This document shows positions 50,883 through 59,533 of a stretch of DNA of 64,000 bases, one piece after another. The stretch spans positions 372,001-436,000 of the forward strand of contig NZ_LWID01000001.1 in assembly GCF_029783845.1 (NCBI RefSeq), in the 5' to 3' direction. The notes beneath the pieces were generated by a model, which had not been told where the DNA came from, made no database searches, and was given only the letters and a program-made list of their open reading frames with translations. Source of the stretch: Volucribacter amazonae. Lineage in GTDB: Bacteria > Pseudomonadota > Gammaproteobacteria > Enterobacterales > Pasteurellaceae. The position numbers and the translations under genes were made by a program. Positions within the stretch are counted from its first letter, which is position 1; every line of letters starts with the position of its first letter.

Positions 50883-51068
50883 ATGAAACACGACTTTAAA
50901 CAATTAAGCCAACTGGCGGCAGAAGTAGAAAAGGCTGGCGACTTGAGTTATGCCGCAGAATTATGGCGAAAATCGGCAAGTTTAGCCCAAAATCCGCAAA
51001 ATCAAGACTATTGCTTAAACCGTATGGCGTTTTGCTTACATTGGAAAGGAGTGGAGAATGGACGTTAA
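50883..51068 (+). CDS. ANR-family-like small regulator
   Basis: 61 residues: FKQLSQLAAEVEKAGDLSYA, AELWRKSASLAQNPQNQDYC, LNRMAFCLHW. The A-x-x-x-E-x-x-G-x-x-x-x-A-A-x-x-W-x-x-A pattern with a final N-R-x-x-F/Y-C resembles the ANR family, small regulators described as negative modulators of AraC-type activators and also encoded by phages. The start has AAGGAGAAAAG upstream. Its end overlaps the next gene. Confidence 0.55.
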   Translation: MKHDFKQLSQLAAEVEKAGDLSYAAELWRKSASLAQNPQNQDYCLNRMAFCLHWKGVENGR

Positions 51069-51258
51069 TAGCAAGTTGGATTTAAAAGAGCAGATTAATA
51101 TCAGTATTAATTTAATGATGGACTGCTTAGAAATGCTGGATTGTGATGATATTGGGGCGGCGTTGCAGATGTGGCAGGTTGCCATAGATAAGGCGAAAGA
51201 AACACGCATCAGAATCATAAGATCAAGATTTAGTAAAGATTTTATTGAGAATGTTTAA
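51058..51258 (+). CDS. Small Mu-like prophage protein, unknown
   Basis: 66 residues: acidic and helical at the start (DVNSKLDLKEQINISINLMM), then LEMLDCDDIGAALQMWQVAIDKAKETR. It overlaps the preceding gene by 11 bp (ATG inside the last codons). No family recognised. Confidence 0.5.
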   Translation: MDVNSKLDLKEQINISINLMMDCLEMLDCDDIGAALQMWQVAIDKAKETRIRIIRSRFSKDFIENV

Positions 51259-51279
51259 TCAACAAAGAAGGAAAACCTT

Positions 51280-51323
51280 ATGAAATATAGTGATTTAATC
51301 AAAATGAATAGTTGTGGTGTATA
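51280..51323 (+). pseudogene. Start of a phage gene cut off by IS630 copy 3
   Basis: ATG at 51280, with GAAGGAAAACC upstream, opens a frame (KYSDLIKMNSCGVY) that enters IS630 after 14 residues. The continuation is not found on the other side of the IS. Confidence 0.45.
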
Positions 51324-52209
51324 TAGTAAAACCCATTAAAAATCGCCACACAACCACATAAAATAAAAGAATAAACGGTCGATGCAATTTAACTGCCATT
51401 CTTTGCGTTTTTGCTTTATCCAAGCCCAAGTACGTTCAATTGGATTAAGGTCAGGACTGTAAGGTGGGAGCCAGAGAATGGTGTGCCCCGCGGCTTCTAT
51501 CAATGCTTTTGTGTCTGAACCTTTATGAAAAGCGGCATTATCCATCACAATAACACTGTTATCAGGAAGTTGCGGAAGTAATAACTGCTCGACCCAACCA
51601 TGAAAAACATCGCTATTAATACTACAATCATACAGCCCCACAGCAAACAGCTGTTGATTAAGTACAGCACCGATGACATTACTCTGGTTTTTAAGTTGCC
51701 AGTTATACTGGCTAAGACAAGGCTTACCTCTTTGAGCATACCCATGCAGTCTGTTGTCATGCATTTTAAAGCCGCTCTCATCTAAATAAATGATTTTTCT
51801 TCCCGCTTTTTTAAATGCTTTTAGCGCATTAAGAAAAGACTTTCGTTTTTCAGTATCTGCTTGAGAATGCGCTAACGTCTTTTTTTACGCGTTATTCCTA
51901 GCCTTTTCAAAGCCGTACAAATGGCATTTTGGCTACAACCTAAACGCTGTGCTCGCTGCCATTGATAATCATCGGGATAAGCCTCAACATCCGCTTTGAG
52001 GAGGTCATTATCAATCTTATAAGGTTTAACAATACGTTTCTTTCGTTCAGGTTTTTTCTTCCATCTCTGGATGGTATTGGTACTGAGCTGAAACGCTTGT
52101 GCCAATTCTCGAAAGCTTGCGCCACCTTTGAGTTTGGCTAATATCATTTGTCGGTGGTCTTTTGAGTATGCCATGTGAATATTGTAGCGTATTTAATTAG
52201 ATTTTACTA
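51324..52209 (-). mobile_element. IS630-family insertion sequence, copy 3
   Basis: 886 bp, inverted relative to copies 1 and 2, with TA on both sides (51322-51323 and 52210-52211). The left flank is a Mu-like gene start and the right flank an integrase N-terminus; neither has its partner across the IS, as at copy 1. Confidence 0.9.
51336..52174 (-). CDS. IS630-family transposase, two frames joined by -1 frameshift (copy 3)
   Basis: Frame A (51872-52174, 100 residues) has the helix-turn-helix GGASFRELAQAFQLSTNTIQRW. The A7 run at 51880-51886 (as T on the plus strand) allows -1 shifting into frame B, which is open to 51336 and holds IYLDESGF, VIVMDNAAFHKG and LNPIERTWAWIKQK. Both frames are intact, so this copy could make full transposase and could also supply copy 2 in trans. 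Confidence 0.85.
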
Positions 52210-52996
52210 TATTAGCAGGAATAGTCCAAACTTTATGTTTAAAATTAATTTCATCCCAAGTAGCATTAATTAGCTCACTTTTCCTTACTAGCGTTAACAA
52301 AATAAACTTCAAAGCCTTTTTTAAAGCAAAATCAGACTGAGTTTTCTCAAGAGCAGTAAAAAATAAATGAATTTCTCTTGGGCTTAATGTTCGTTCACGT
52401 TTCTTAAATGTTACAATTGATGAATTAGAAATGTCGTCAGCAGGGTTAATAAACTTATGACCCCTTTGAATAGCATATCGATAAATATTTGCAATTAAAT
52501 CACGCACTAAAATTGCCGTAGAGGGAGCTCCACGCTCTTTAATTTGCTCACAATGGCGACGAATCTCATCCATTGTAATTTCGGTCATCAAACGATTTCC
52601 AAAGGTATTTTTAATATCCCTCTCATATGTTGCTATCCGTAAAGCCTTTGTACTTTCAGCTAACTGCACTTCTGCCAGATACTTTTCTGCAAATACATAA
52701 AAGCGATCTGCATTACGAATTTGATTGCGTTCCGCACGTTTTTTTCCTGCTGGAGAAATCCCCTCGCTTACCTGTTTACGTGCAATCATTAAACGTTCAC
52801 GAGCTTCAGCAAGATTAATACCATCAGCACCATAACGACCAATAGTTAGCGTTTCTCGCCTACCGTTTATGCGATAGTCGTAGCGAAAAGTGATAGTGCC
52901 AGCAACGGACACCGTAACATAAAGCCCATCACGATCTGAAACTTTGTAAACTTTATCTTTGGGTTTTAAAGATTTGATTTTTGTATCTGTTAGCAT
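52210..52996 (-). pseudogene. Tyrosine integrase of the guaA island, C-terminus removed by IS630
   Basis: About 262 residues remain. The DUF4102 arm-binding domain (VYKVSDRDGLYVTVSVAGTI, LTIGRYGADGINLAEARERL) and the core-binding domain are present. Of the catalytic residues only the first arginine remains (LLTLVRKSELINATW). The frame runs into IS630 at KVWTIPANI; the HxLR motif and the tyrosine nucleophile are missing and not found elsewhere in the window. The island can no longer excise with its own enzyme. The gene is 200 bp from guaA, the normal place for an integrase at this target. Confidence 0.85.
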
Positions 52997-53001
52997 TTTC
53001 T

Positions 53002-53017
53002 GTCATTTTTACCGTCA
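53002..53017 (+). repeat. Shared 16-bp end repeat of the guaA island (right)
   Basis: GTCATTTTTACCGTCA matches 21750-21765. Further ACCGTCA or TGACGGT elements follow at 53023-53029 and 53066-53073. They are probable arm-type sites and overlap the integrase upstream region. Confidence 0.6.
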
Positions 53018-53127
53018 TATATTTGACGGTATTTTTGATCTTTTTCTTGAATAGCGCAAGCCTTTACCGTCAAAATAACCGACAAAAAATTAAAATAATA
53101 TGAAATAGAGTGAAATAGGAAGAAATA

Positions 53128-53156
53128 GAAAAGCCTTGTGGCAACAAGGCTTTTAG
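53128..53156 (-). terminator. Bidirectional terminator between guaA and the island integrase
   Basis: GCCTTGT-GGCA-ACAAGGC (53133-53150) has T runs on both strands. It would end guaA transcription and shield the integrase. Confidence 0.75.
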
Positions 53157-53198
53157 CTATTTTTGAAATGAATTGAATATCATTGAAATGCGTATGTT

Positions 53199-53213
53199 TT
53201 ATTCCCACTCAAT
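53199..53213. repeat. guaA attachment site (attR side)
   Basis: TTATTCCCACTCAAT covers the guaA stop codon and last residues (TIEWE) and recurs at 21670-21684 in the same orientation. The guaA 3' end is a known target for genomic islands. Confidence 0.8.
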
Positions 53214-54758
53214 AGTCGCTGGTGGCTTACCTGATATATCATAAACCACACGAGAAATGCCATCAACTTCGTTAATAATGCGGTTAGAGATTTTGCCGAG
53301 CAAGTCATAAGGCAAGTGTGCCCAATGGGCGGTCATAAAATCAATGGTTTCTACTGCACGCAATGATACTACCCAGTCGTATTTACGTCCATCGCCCATT
53401 ACCCCTACGGATTTAACGGGTAGGAAGACGGTAAAGGCTTGGCTTACTTTGTAGTACCAATCCGCTTTGTAAAGCTCTTCAATGAAAATCGCATCGGCTT
53501 TGCGTAATAAATCGCAATATTCTTTTTTGATTTCGCCCAGCACACGCACGCCTAAACCTGGACCAGGGAATGGGTGGCGATTGAGCATTTCCGCTGGTAA
53601 ACCAAGGGCTAAACCAATTTTACGCACTTCATCTTTAAATAACTCACGCAATGGCTCAACCAAGCCTAATTTCATATAATCAGGTAAACCGCCGACATTA
53701 TGATGAGATTTGATCACGTGAGCTTTGCCTGTTTTGCTGGCGGCTGATTCTATTACATCAGGGTAAATCGTACCTTGAGCCAGCCATTTGACCTTACTCA
53801 GTTTTTTGGCTTCATCATCAAACACATCAACAAAGACTTTACCTATGGTTTTGCGTTTTGCTTCAGGTTCATCAATCCCTGCTAGGGCATCTAAGAAACG
53901 TTGTTCCGCATCAACACGAATAATGTTTAAACCAAACTTATCGCCAAACATTGCCATCACTTGATCCGCTTCATTTAGGCGTAATAAGCCGTTATCCACG
54001 AAAACGCAGTGTAAATTTTTGCCGATAGCACGGTGTAATAATAATGCGGTAACCGAAGAATCCACGCCACCAGATAAGCCTAAAATGACTTCGTCATCGC
54101 CTACTTGAGCTTTAATGCGAGCAACAGCATCTTCAATAATATTTTCTGCAGTCCAATTAGTCGCACAACCACAAATGTTTACCACAAAATTTTGTAGCAA
54201 TTTTAGACCGCTCTTGGTATGGGTAACTTCGGGGTGAAATTGTACGCCGTAGAAATGACGATTTTCATCGGACATTGCCGCAATCGGGCAAGTTGGCGTG
54301 ATACCTGTAATTTGAAAGTGCGGTGGTAATTGCGTAACTTTATCGCCATGGCTCATCCAAACATCTAATTGATGCTCACCGTCATCTAAACCAGCAAAAA
54401 GTGCGGTTGGATTTTGCAACGAAACTGCCGCATAGCCAAATTCACGATGCTCAGAGTTTTCAGTTAAACCGCCTAATTGCATTGCCATGGTTTGCATACC
54501 ATAACAAATACCTAACACAGGCACACCAGCGTTAAACACATATTCAGGAGCTCGGGGGCTATTTTCAGCGGTGGTGCTTTCAGGCCCGCCCGATAAGATA
54601 ATACCGTTAGGATTGAAATCACGAATATCCTGTTCGCTGACGTCCCACGCCCACAATTCACAATATATGCCAATTTCCCGCACTCGGCGAGCAATTAGTT
54701 GGGTATATTGAGAACCAAAGTCTAAAATTAAAATTTTATGATTGTGTATGTTATTCAT
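53199..54758 (-). CDS. guaA: GMP synthase (glutamine-hydrolysing)
   Basis: 519 residues. The class I amidotransferase domain has its cysteine in VLGICYGMQTMAMQLGG and His-Glu in QFHPEVTHT. The ATP pyrophosphatase domain has the PP loop LGLSGGVDSSV. The C-terminal dimerisation domain ends SGKPPATIEWE. It makes GMP from XMP in the cytoplasm. It lies downstream of guaB with one extra gene in between. Its 3' end is an island attachment site but remains complete. Confidence 0.97.
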   Translation of the reverse strand: MNNIHNHKILILDFGSQYTQLIARRVREIGIYCELWAWDVSEQDIRDFNPNGIILSGGPESTTAENSPRAPEYVFNAGVPVLGICYGMQTMAMQLGGLTENSEHREFGYAAVSLQNPTALFAGLDDGEHQLDVWMSHGDKVTQLPPHFQITGITPTCPIAAMSDENRHFYGVQFHPEVTHTKSGLKLLQNFVVNICGCATNWTAENIIEDAVARIKAQVGDDEVILGLSGGVDSSVTALLLHRAIGKNLHCVFVDNGLLRLNEADQVMAMFGDKFGLNIIRVDAEQRFLDALAGIDEPEAKRKTIGKVFVDVFDDEAKKLSKVKWLAQGTIYPDVIESAASKTGKAHVIKSHHNVGGLPDYMKLGLVEPLRELFKDEVRKIGLALGLPAEMLNRHPFPGPGLGVRVLGEIKKEYCDLLRKADAIFIEELYKADWYYKVSQAFTVFLPVKSVGVMGDGRKYDWVVSLRAVETIDFMTAHWAHLPYDLLGKISNRIINEVDGISRVVYDISGKPPATIEWE

Positions 54759-54767
54759 TTTATATCT

Positions 54768-55664
54768 CTATTCAGTAATAAAATTTTGTAATTCCGTTTG
54801 AGAAAGAGGCTCAATTAAAATATATTTACCATCAATATAACGATACTTATCGTTCGGTAATTTTTGTATAAATTGATGATAATCCAATTTGCCAAGTACA
54901 TAATATGTACTACCATCATTTTCGTCTTCAAATGACACTAATGTAATTATCCATTTATCAATATCATCCTCTGATATTTCATTTAAATATTGCCATTCTA
55001 TTTCTGGTTTAAAGGGTAAAATAGTTTTATTCTCTTGTGTAAGAGAATATGCACCAATTACTTTATCTTCATTATTATAAAATCGTTGTTTAGCAAAATA
55101 GCCATCAACATATTGATTTTCATAAAAAACTTTCTCAAACTCTACAAGTTTATCATCGGCATTATTAATATTTTCTATCATTTCGGCTGAAAAACAGATT
55201 GGATGATGAATACCTTGCAAAATAGGACGATCATTTTTGTCATTCATTAAGACATTTAAACCAAATAAAATATCTTTTTCATAATCATAACTAATATGAG
55301 CATGATAAATATTTCCATCTTCATCAATAATTGGACTTTTCAACTGTTTTGCTAACTGTTCAGTAAAATGTAAAGCAATTTGCCAATCAGATTTGGTACT
55401 GGGTGTTAATACTCTCACTGAGTAATTTGCCGTTTCATCATCATAAGCTAATTCAAAACAACGACTACTTTTTCCTTCAACCCCAAGTTGTAAAGCAACA
55501 AATTGGCTTAAAGGTGCAGCCAATAATTGTTGATATTCTTCTTCATCAAGCGGAAAATCATAAACAGATAAGTTTTCTACTAAGGGTAGAACTTGAGCGG
55601 GCGTCATAACTGTTCTTTTTCTGAATAACCTTTTTTTATTTTCAATATAAAATGTTCTGCTCAT
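54768..55664 (-). CDS. DUF4299-like protein of unknown function
   Basis: 298 residues from the ATG at 55664 (MSRTFYIENKKRLFRKRTVM), which has AGAGAGAAACAAA upstream; the frame extends 14 codons further, overlapping the guaB terminator region. It is acidic, with no signal peptide or membrane segment: MTPAQVLPLVENLSVYDFPL, SRCFELAYDDETANYSVRVL, KWIITLVSFEDENDGSTYYV. The N-terminus recalls DUF4299 proteins. It is inserted between guaB and guaA, which are normally adjacent, and its 10-bp distance to guaA suggests co-transcription. No role can be read. Confidence 0.55.
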   Translation of the reverse strand: MSRTFYIENKKRLFRKRTVMTPAQVLPLVENLSVYDFPLDEEEYQQLLAAPLSQFVALQLGVEGKSSRCFELAYDDETANYSVRVLTPSTKSDWQIALHFTEQLAKQLKSPIIDEDGNIYHAHISYDYEKDILFGLNVLMNDKNDRPILQGIHHPICFSAEMIENINNADDKLVEFEKVFYENQYVDGYFAKQRFYNNEDKVIGAYSLTQENKTILPFKPEIEWQYLNEISEDDIDKWIITLVSFEDENDGSTYYVLGKLDYHQFIQKLPNDKYRYIDGKYILIEPLSQTELQNFITE

Positions 55665-55717
55665 TTTGTTTCTCTCTAAAACAGTAAAGTGGGCATCATT
55701 GCCCACTTAATTAAAAA

Positions 55718-57181
55718 TTAGCCCATTCTATAATTCGGTGCTTCTTTGGTAATTGCCACATCATGTACATGGCTTTCTTTAATACCCGCACCGCTGATAC
55801 GAACAAATTGTGCTTTGGTACGCAATTCGTCAATAGTAGCACAGCCCGTTAAGCCCATACAAGAGCGTAAACCACCCATTTGTTGATGAATAATTTCTTT
55901 TAAATAACCTTTATAGGCAATACGCCCCTCAATGCCCTCAGGCACTAACTTATCAGCAGCATTATCGGTTTGGAAATAGCGATCGGAAGAGCCTTTTGCC
56001 ATTGCCCCCAGTGATCCCATTCCACGATAAGATTTGAAGGCACGTCCTTGGTAAAGTTCAATCTCTCCTGGCGCTTCTTCTGTTCCTGCAAACATTGACC
56101 CCACCATCACGCAAGATGCCCCTGCCGCAATGGCTTTAGCAATATCACCAGAGAAACGAATACCGCCGTCAGCAATCACAGGAATACCACGTTCTTTTAG
56201 GGCAGCCGCCGCATCCGCAATGGCAGTAATTTGTGGCACGCCCACCCCAGTAACAATACGCGTAGTACAAATTGATCCCGGACCAATTCCCACTTTGACC
56301 GCACTTGCCCCCGCATCTGCCAAAGCAATCGCTCCCTCTGCTGTTGCCACATTGCCTGCAATAATTGGCAAATCAGGGTATTTCGCCCGCGTTTCACGCA
56401 CACGCTGTAATACCCCCTCAGAATGACCGTGCGAAGAGTCAATCAATAACACATCAACGCCCGCTTGCACTAATGCCTCAATCCGCTCTTCGTTACCAGC
56501 CCCAGCGCCCACTGCCGCACCAACACGCAAACGACCAAATTCATCTTTACAAGCATTAGGTTTTTGTTCCGATTTTTGGAAATCTTTTAAGGTAACCATA
56601 CCTTTTAATTTAAATTGCTCATCAACCACTAATACTTTTTCAATGCGGTGTTTATGCATTAATTCAAAAATTTGTTCACGAGGGGCATTTTCACGAATAG
56701 TCACTAAACGTTCTTTCGGCGTCATTACCGCACTCACAGGTAAAGTTAAATCCGACACAAAACGGGTATCACGCCCTGTAACAATCCCCACCAAATCACC
56801 ATTTGCTAAGGTAACGGGATAACCTGCGAATTTATTTTTTTCAACTAATTCAGCCACTTGTTTTAACGTCATATCTGGACGAACAGTAACAGGATCGCTG
56901 ACAATACCACTTTCAAATTTTTTCACTTTACGCACACGATCCGCTTGGCGTTCAATAGACATATTTTTATGAATAAAACCAATACCGCCCTCTTGAGCCA
57001 ATGAAATGGCTAAACGAGCCTCGGTAACGGTATCCATAGCAGCGGATAACATTGGAATATTTAAACGAATGGTTTTAGTCAGTTGAGTGGATAAATCAGC
57101 GGTATTAGGAAGCACCGTTGAATGGGCTGGAACGAGCAAAACATCATCAAATGTTAAGGCTTCTTTGACTACTCTAAGCAT
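55718..57181 (-). CDS. guaB: Inosine-5'-monophosphate dehydrogenase
   Basis: 487 residues. The TIM barrel is interrupted by a CBS pair (SGIVSDPVTVRPDMTLKQVAEL to KHRIEKVLVVDEQFKLKGMV). The catalytic cysteine is in VGIGPGSICTTRIVTG and the flap region in GYLKEIIHQQMGGLRSCMGLTG. It oxidises IMP to XMP with NAD+, the first step to GMP, feeding GuaA. The gap to ycaO is 417 bp. Confidence 0.97.
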   Translation of the reverse strand: MLRVVKEALTFDDVLLVPAHSTVLPNTADLSTQLTKTIRLNIPMLSAAMDTVTEARLAISLAQEGGIGFIHKNMSIERQADRVRKVKKFESGIVSDPVTVRPDMTLKQVAELVEKNKFAGYPVTLANGDLVGIVTGRDTRFVSDLTLPVSAVMTPKERLVTIRENAPREQIFELMHKHRIEKVLVVDEQFKLKGMVTLKDFQKSEQKPNACKDEFGRLRVGAAVGAGAGNEERIEALVQAGVDVLLIDSSHGHSEGVLQRVRETRAKYPDLPIIAGNVATAEGAIALADAGASAVKVGIGPGSICTTRIVTGVGVPQITAIADAAAALKERGIPVIADGGIRFSGDIAKAIAAGASCVMVGSMFAGTEEAPGEIELYQGRAFKSYRGMGSLGAMAKGSSDRYFQTDNAADKLVPEGIEGRIAYKGYLKEIIHQQMGGLRSCMGLTGCATIDELRTKAQFVRISGAGIKESHVHDVAITKEAPNYRMG

Positions 57182-57598
57182 TGCAATATCTCTCTTTATG
57201 GAAGGTTAATGTTAAAAAATATTGCGGCGGGATTATACAGGATAACAACGATTTTGGGAATGGTGTTTTAGTAAAAATTTTAATGAAAACATAGGGAATA
57301 GAAAACAGATAATTAAGGTCTGTGTTAGTTTTACATATTACTTAATCATCCCTTTCAATTATTCAACCCTATATCATCCTCCCCCCTATTTTCTGAAAGT
57401 AGAGAAAAACCCTAATAACGAAAACCATCAATGAGATCAGAGAAAAATAATCCCTTACCGCCCTTTAAATAAAGAGCAAAATAATTAATCTCACATCACA
57501 TTCCCCTAACCATTTGATTAACCAATAAATCCCCTTGAAGTCCTAAGCAAAATTCTCTATTATGCCTCACTTATACCATAAAAAAGGATCTTAATCAG
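57182..57598. other. Divergent promoter region of guaB and ycaO
   Basis: 417 bp without a gene. It is AT-rich with no palindrome that I recognise as a purine-repressor site. A possible ycaO promoter and ribosome-binding site (AAAAAGGATCTTAATCAG) lie at the right end. Confidence 0.5.
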
Positions 57599-59365
57599 AT
57601 GACAGAACAAACCTTTATCCCTGGCAAAGATGCCGCCCTTGAAGAAAGTATTGAAAAATTTCAGCAAAAACTGACCGCACTTGGTTTTAATATTGAGCAA
57701 GCCTCTTGGCTTAATCCAGTGCCTAATGTATGGTCAGTGCATTTACGTGATGCTGATTGTCCGCAATGTTTTTCCAATGGCAAAGGGGCAAGCCAAAAAT
57801 CGGCGTTAGCCTCTGCCTTGGGGGAATATTTTGAACGTTTATCCACCAATTATTTCTTTGCTGATTATTATTTAGGGCAAGATATTGCTCAGGGCGAGTT
57901 TGTCCATTATCCCAACGAAAAATGGTTTGCTATTGATGATCCAGAGCAACTTCCAGCAGGCATTTTGGACGATTATCTGCGTGCTTATTACGATCCTGAA
58001 GAGGCATTAACCCCTGATTTATTAATTGATTTACAATCAGGCAATGAACAACGAGGAATTGTTGCCTTGCCTTATGTTCGCCAAAGCGATGAGCAAGTGG
58101 TGTATATTCCACAAAGTATTATCGCTAATCTTTATGTGTCCAATGGTATGTCAGCGGGTAATACACAGTATGAAGCCCGTGTACAAGGTTTATCTGAGGT
58201 ATTTGAGCGTTATGTGAAAAACAAAATTATCGCCGAAGCCATTAGCCTACCCGAAATTCCTGCGGAGGTTATGGCTCGTTATCCCTCTATTCAAGCCTCT
58301 ATCGCTAAACTTGAACAAGAGGGATTTCCGATTTTGGCTTATGATGCGTCATTAGGCGGTAAATATCCTGTTATTTGTGTGATTTTGTTAAATCCGCAAA
58401 ATGGTACTTGTTTTGCCTCTTTTGGGGCTCACCCAAATTTCCAAGTAGCTTTAGAACGTACGGTTACCGAATTATTACAAGGGCGTAGCTTAAAAGATCT
58501 TGATGTCTTTACTGCTCCTTCATTTGATAATGATGATGTGGCGGAACATGCTAACCTTGAAACCCATTTTATTGACTCAAGTGGGCTTATTTCTTGGGAT
58601 CTGTTTAAACAAACTCCTGATTTTGCCTTTGTGGATTGGGATTTTTCTGGCACGACTGAACAAGAATATCAAAACCTTATGCGGATATTTAATCAACTAG
58701 GCAAAGAAGTCTATATTATGGATTATAACCACCTTGGTGTTTATGCTTGCCGTATTATCGTGCCAAGTATGTCGGATATTTATCCGCAAGATGATTTGAT
58801 TTATGCCAATAATAATATGGGTATGGCGTGGCGAGAAATTTTACTTGATCTACCACATTTCCACCACGATAAAGCCACTTACCAAGAATTGCTTGATGAA
58901 CTTGATGAACAAGGTATTGATGATGCTACCCGAGTGCGTGAATTTATTGGTATTGTTCCGCCACCTAAATCAGGCTGGGTAACCTTACGCATTGGCGAAC
59001 TAAAATCAATGTTACACCTTGCCTTAGGGCAACTTGATGAAGCACTTGATTGGGCAAATTGGACAATCAGTATGAATAGCTCGGTGTTTACCCCAGAACG
59101 AGCCAATTATTATCGTTGTCTAATCCAATCTCTTGAACTTTATCTTGATAACCAGCGAGACCCACAACAATACCGTAGCGTATTTGAAAAAATGTATGGG
59201 GAAAACGCTGTTACTGCCGCTTGGCAAGCTATTCAAGGTAAAGCAAGTCCATTCTATGATTTACTAGCCGATGATGAACATTTGCAACAATTTACCGCCC
59301 ATCAAAAACTGCTCGCCGCTTATGAAAAACTACAAAAAGCCAAACGTGCTTATTGGCAACAATAA
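57599..59365 (+). CDS. ycaO: YcaO-type protein (RimO accessory factor family)
   Basis: 588 residues, the length of E. coli YcaO (about 586). The YcaO ATP-binding domain spans about residues 60-400: NGKGASQKSALASALGEYFERLSTNYF, GNTQYEARVQGLSEVFERYVKN, and ALERTVTELLQGRSLKDLD with the Glu residues that bind ATP-Mg. The C-terminal part is helical and TPR-like (SMLHLALGQLDEALDWANWTIS). In E. coli YcaO assists RimO in beta-methylthiolation of ribosomal protein S12; other YcaO enzymes phosphorylate peptide backbones. No precursor peptide or other modification genes lie nearby, so the housekeeping role fits. A palindromic repeat starts 2 bp after the stop. Confidence 0.88.
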   Translation: MTEQTFIPGKDAALEESIEKFQQKLTALGFNIEQASWLNPVPNVWSVHLRDADCPQCFSNGKGASQKSALASALGEYFERLSTNYFFADYYLGQDIAQGEFVHYPNEKWFAIDDPEQLPAGILDDYLRAYYDPEEALTPDLLIDLQSGNEQRGIVALPYVRQSDEQVVYIPQSIIANLYVSNGMSAGNTQYEARVQGLSEVFERYVKNKIIAEAISLPEIPAEVMARYPSIQASIAKLEQEGFPILAYDASLGGKYPVICVILLNPQNGTCFASFGAHPNFQVALERTVTELLQGRSLKDLDVFTAPSFDNDDVAEHANLETHFIDSSGLISWDLFKQTPDFAFVDWDFSGTTEQEYQNLMRIFNQLGKEVYIMDYNHLGVYACRIIVPSMSDIYPQDDLIYANNNMGMAWREILLDLPHFHHDKATYQELLDELDEQGIDDATRVREFIGIVPPPKSGWVTLRIGELKSMLHLALGQLDEALDWANWTISMNSSVFTPERANYYRCLIQSLELYLDNQRDPQQYRSVFEKMYGENAVTAAWQAIQGKASPFYDLLADDEHLQQFTAHQKLLAAYEKLQKAKRAYWQQ

Positions 59366-59367
59366 GC

Positions 59368-59473
59368 TATAGTCGTTTCAATTTAAAATGAGACAAGGCG
59401 GTACGTCAAAGACAGTACAAGTAGTACGGCGAGACGTACCAACGCTGTATCATTTTAAAGTGGGACGACTATA
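59368..59473. repeat. Dispersed palindromic repeat, copy B (MITE-like)
   Basis: 106 bp with ends TATAGTCGTTTCAATTTAAA and TTTAAAGTGGGACGACTATA. It holds GACAAGGCGGTACG and GACAGTACAAGTAGTACGG inside. It begins right after the ycaO stop and shares its plan with 32802-32902. Confidence 0.75.
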
Positions 59474-59478
59474 TAAAC

Positions 59479-59516
59479 AAAAGGCATTATACTGGTAGAA
59501 GTATAATGCCTTAAAC
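59479..59516 (-). terminator. topA terminator
   Basis: AAGGCATTATAC (59481-59492) and GTATAATGCCTT (59501-59512) form a perfect 12-bp stem with an 8-nt loop, followed on the minus strand by TTTTG. Confidence 0.8.
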
Positions 59517-59533
59517 ATTTATGCAATCAACAT

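Noticed and set aside
57599..59365. YcaO gene as part of a peptide natural-product cluster
   Set aside because: Length and C-terminal helical part match the stand-alone YcaO of enterobacteria, and no precursor peptide, dehydrogenase or exporter gene lies nearby.
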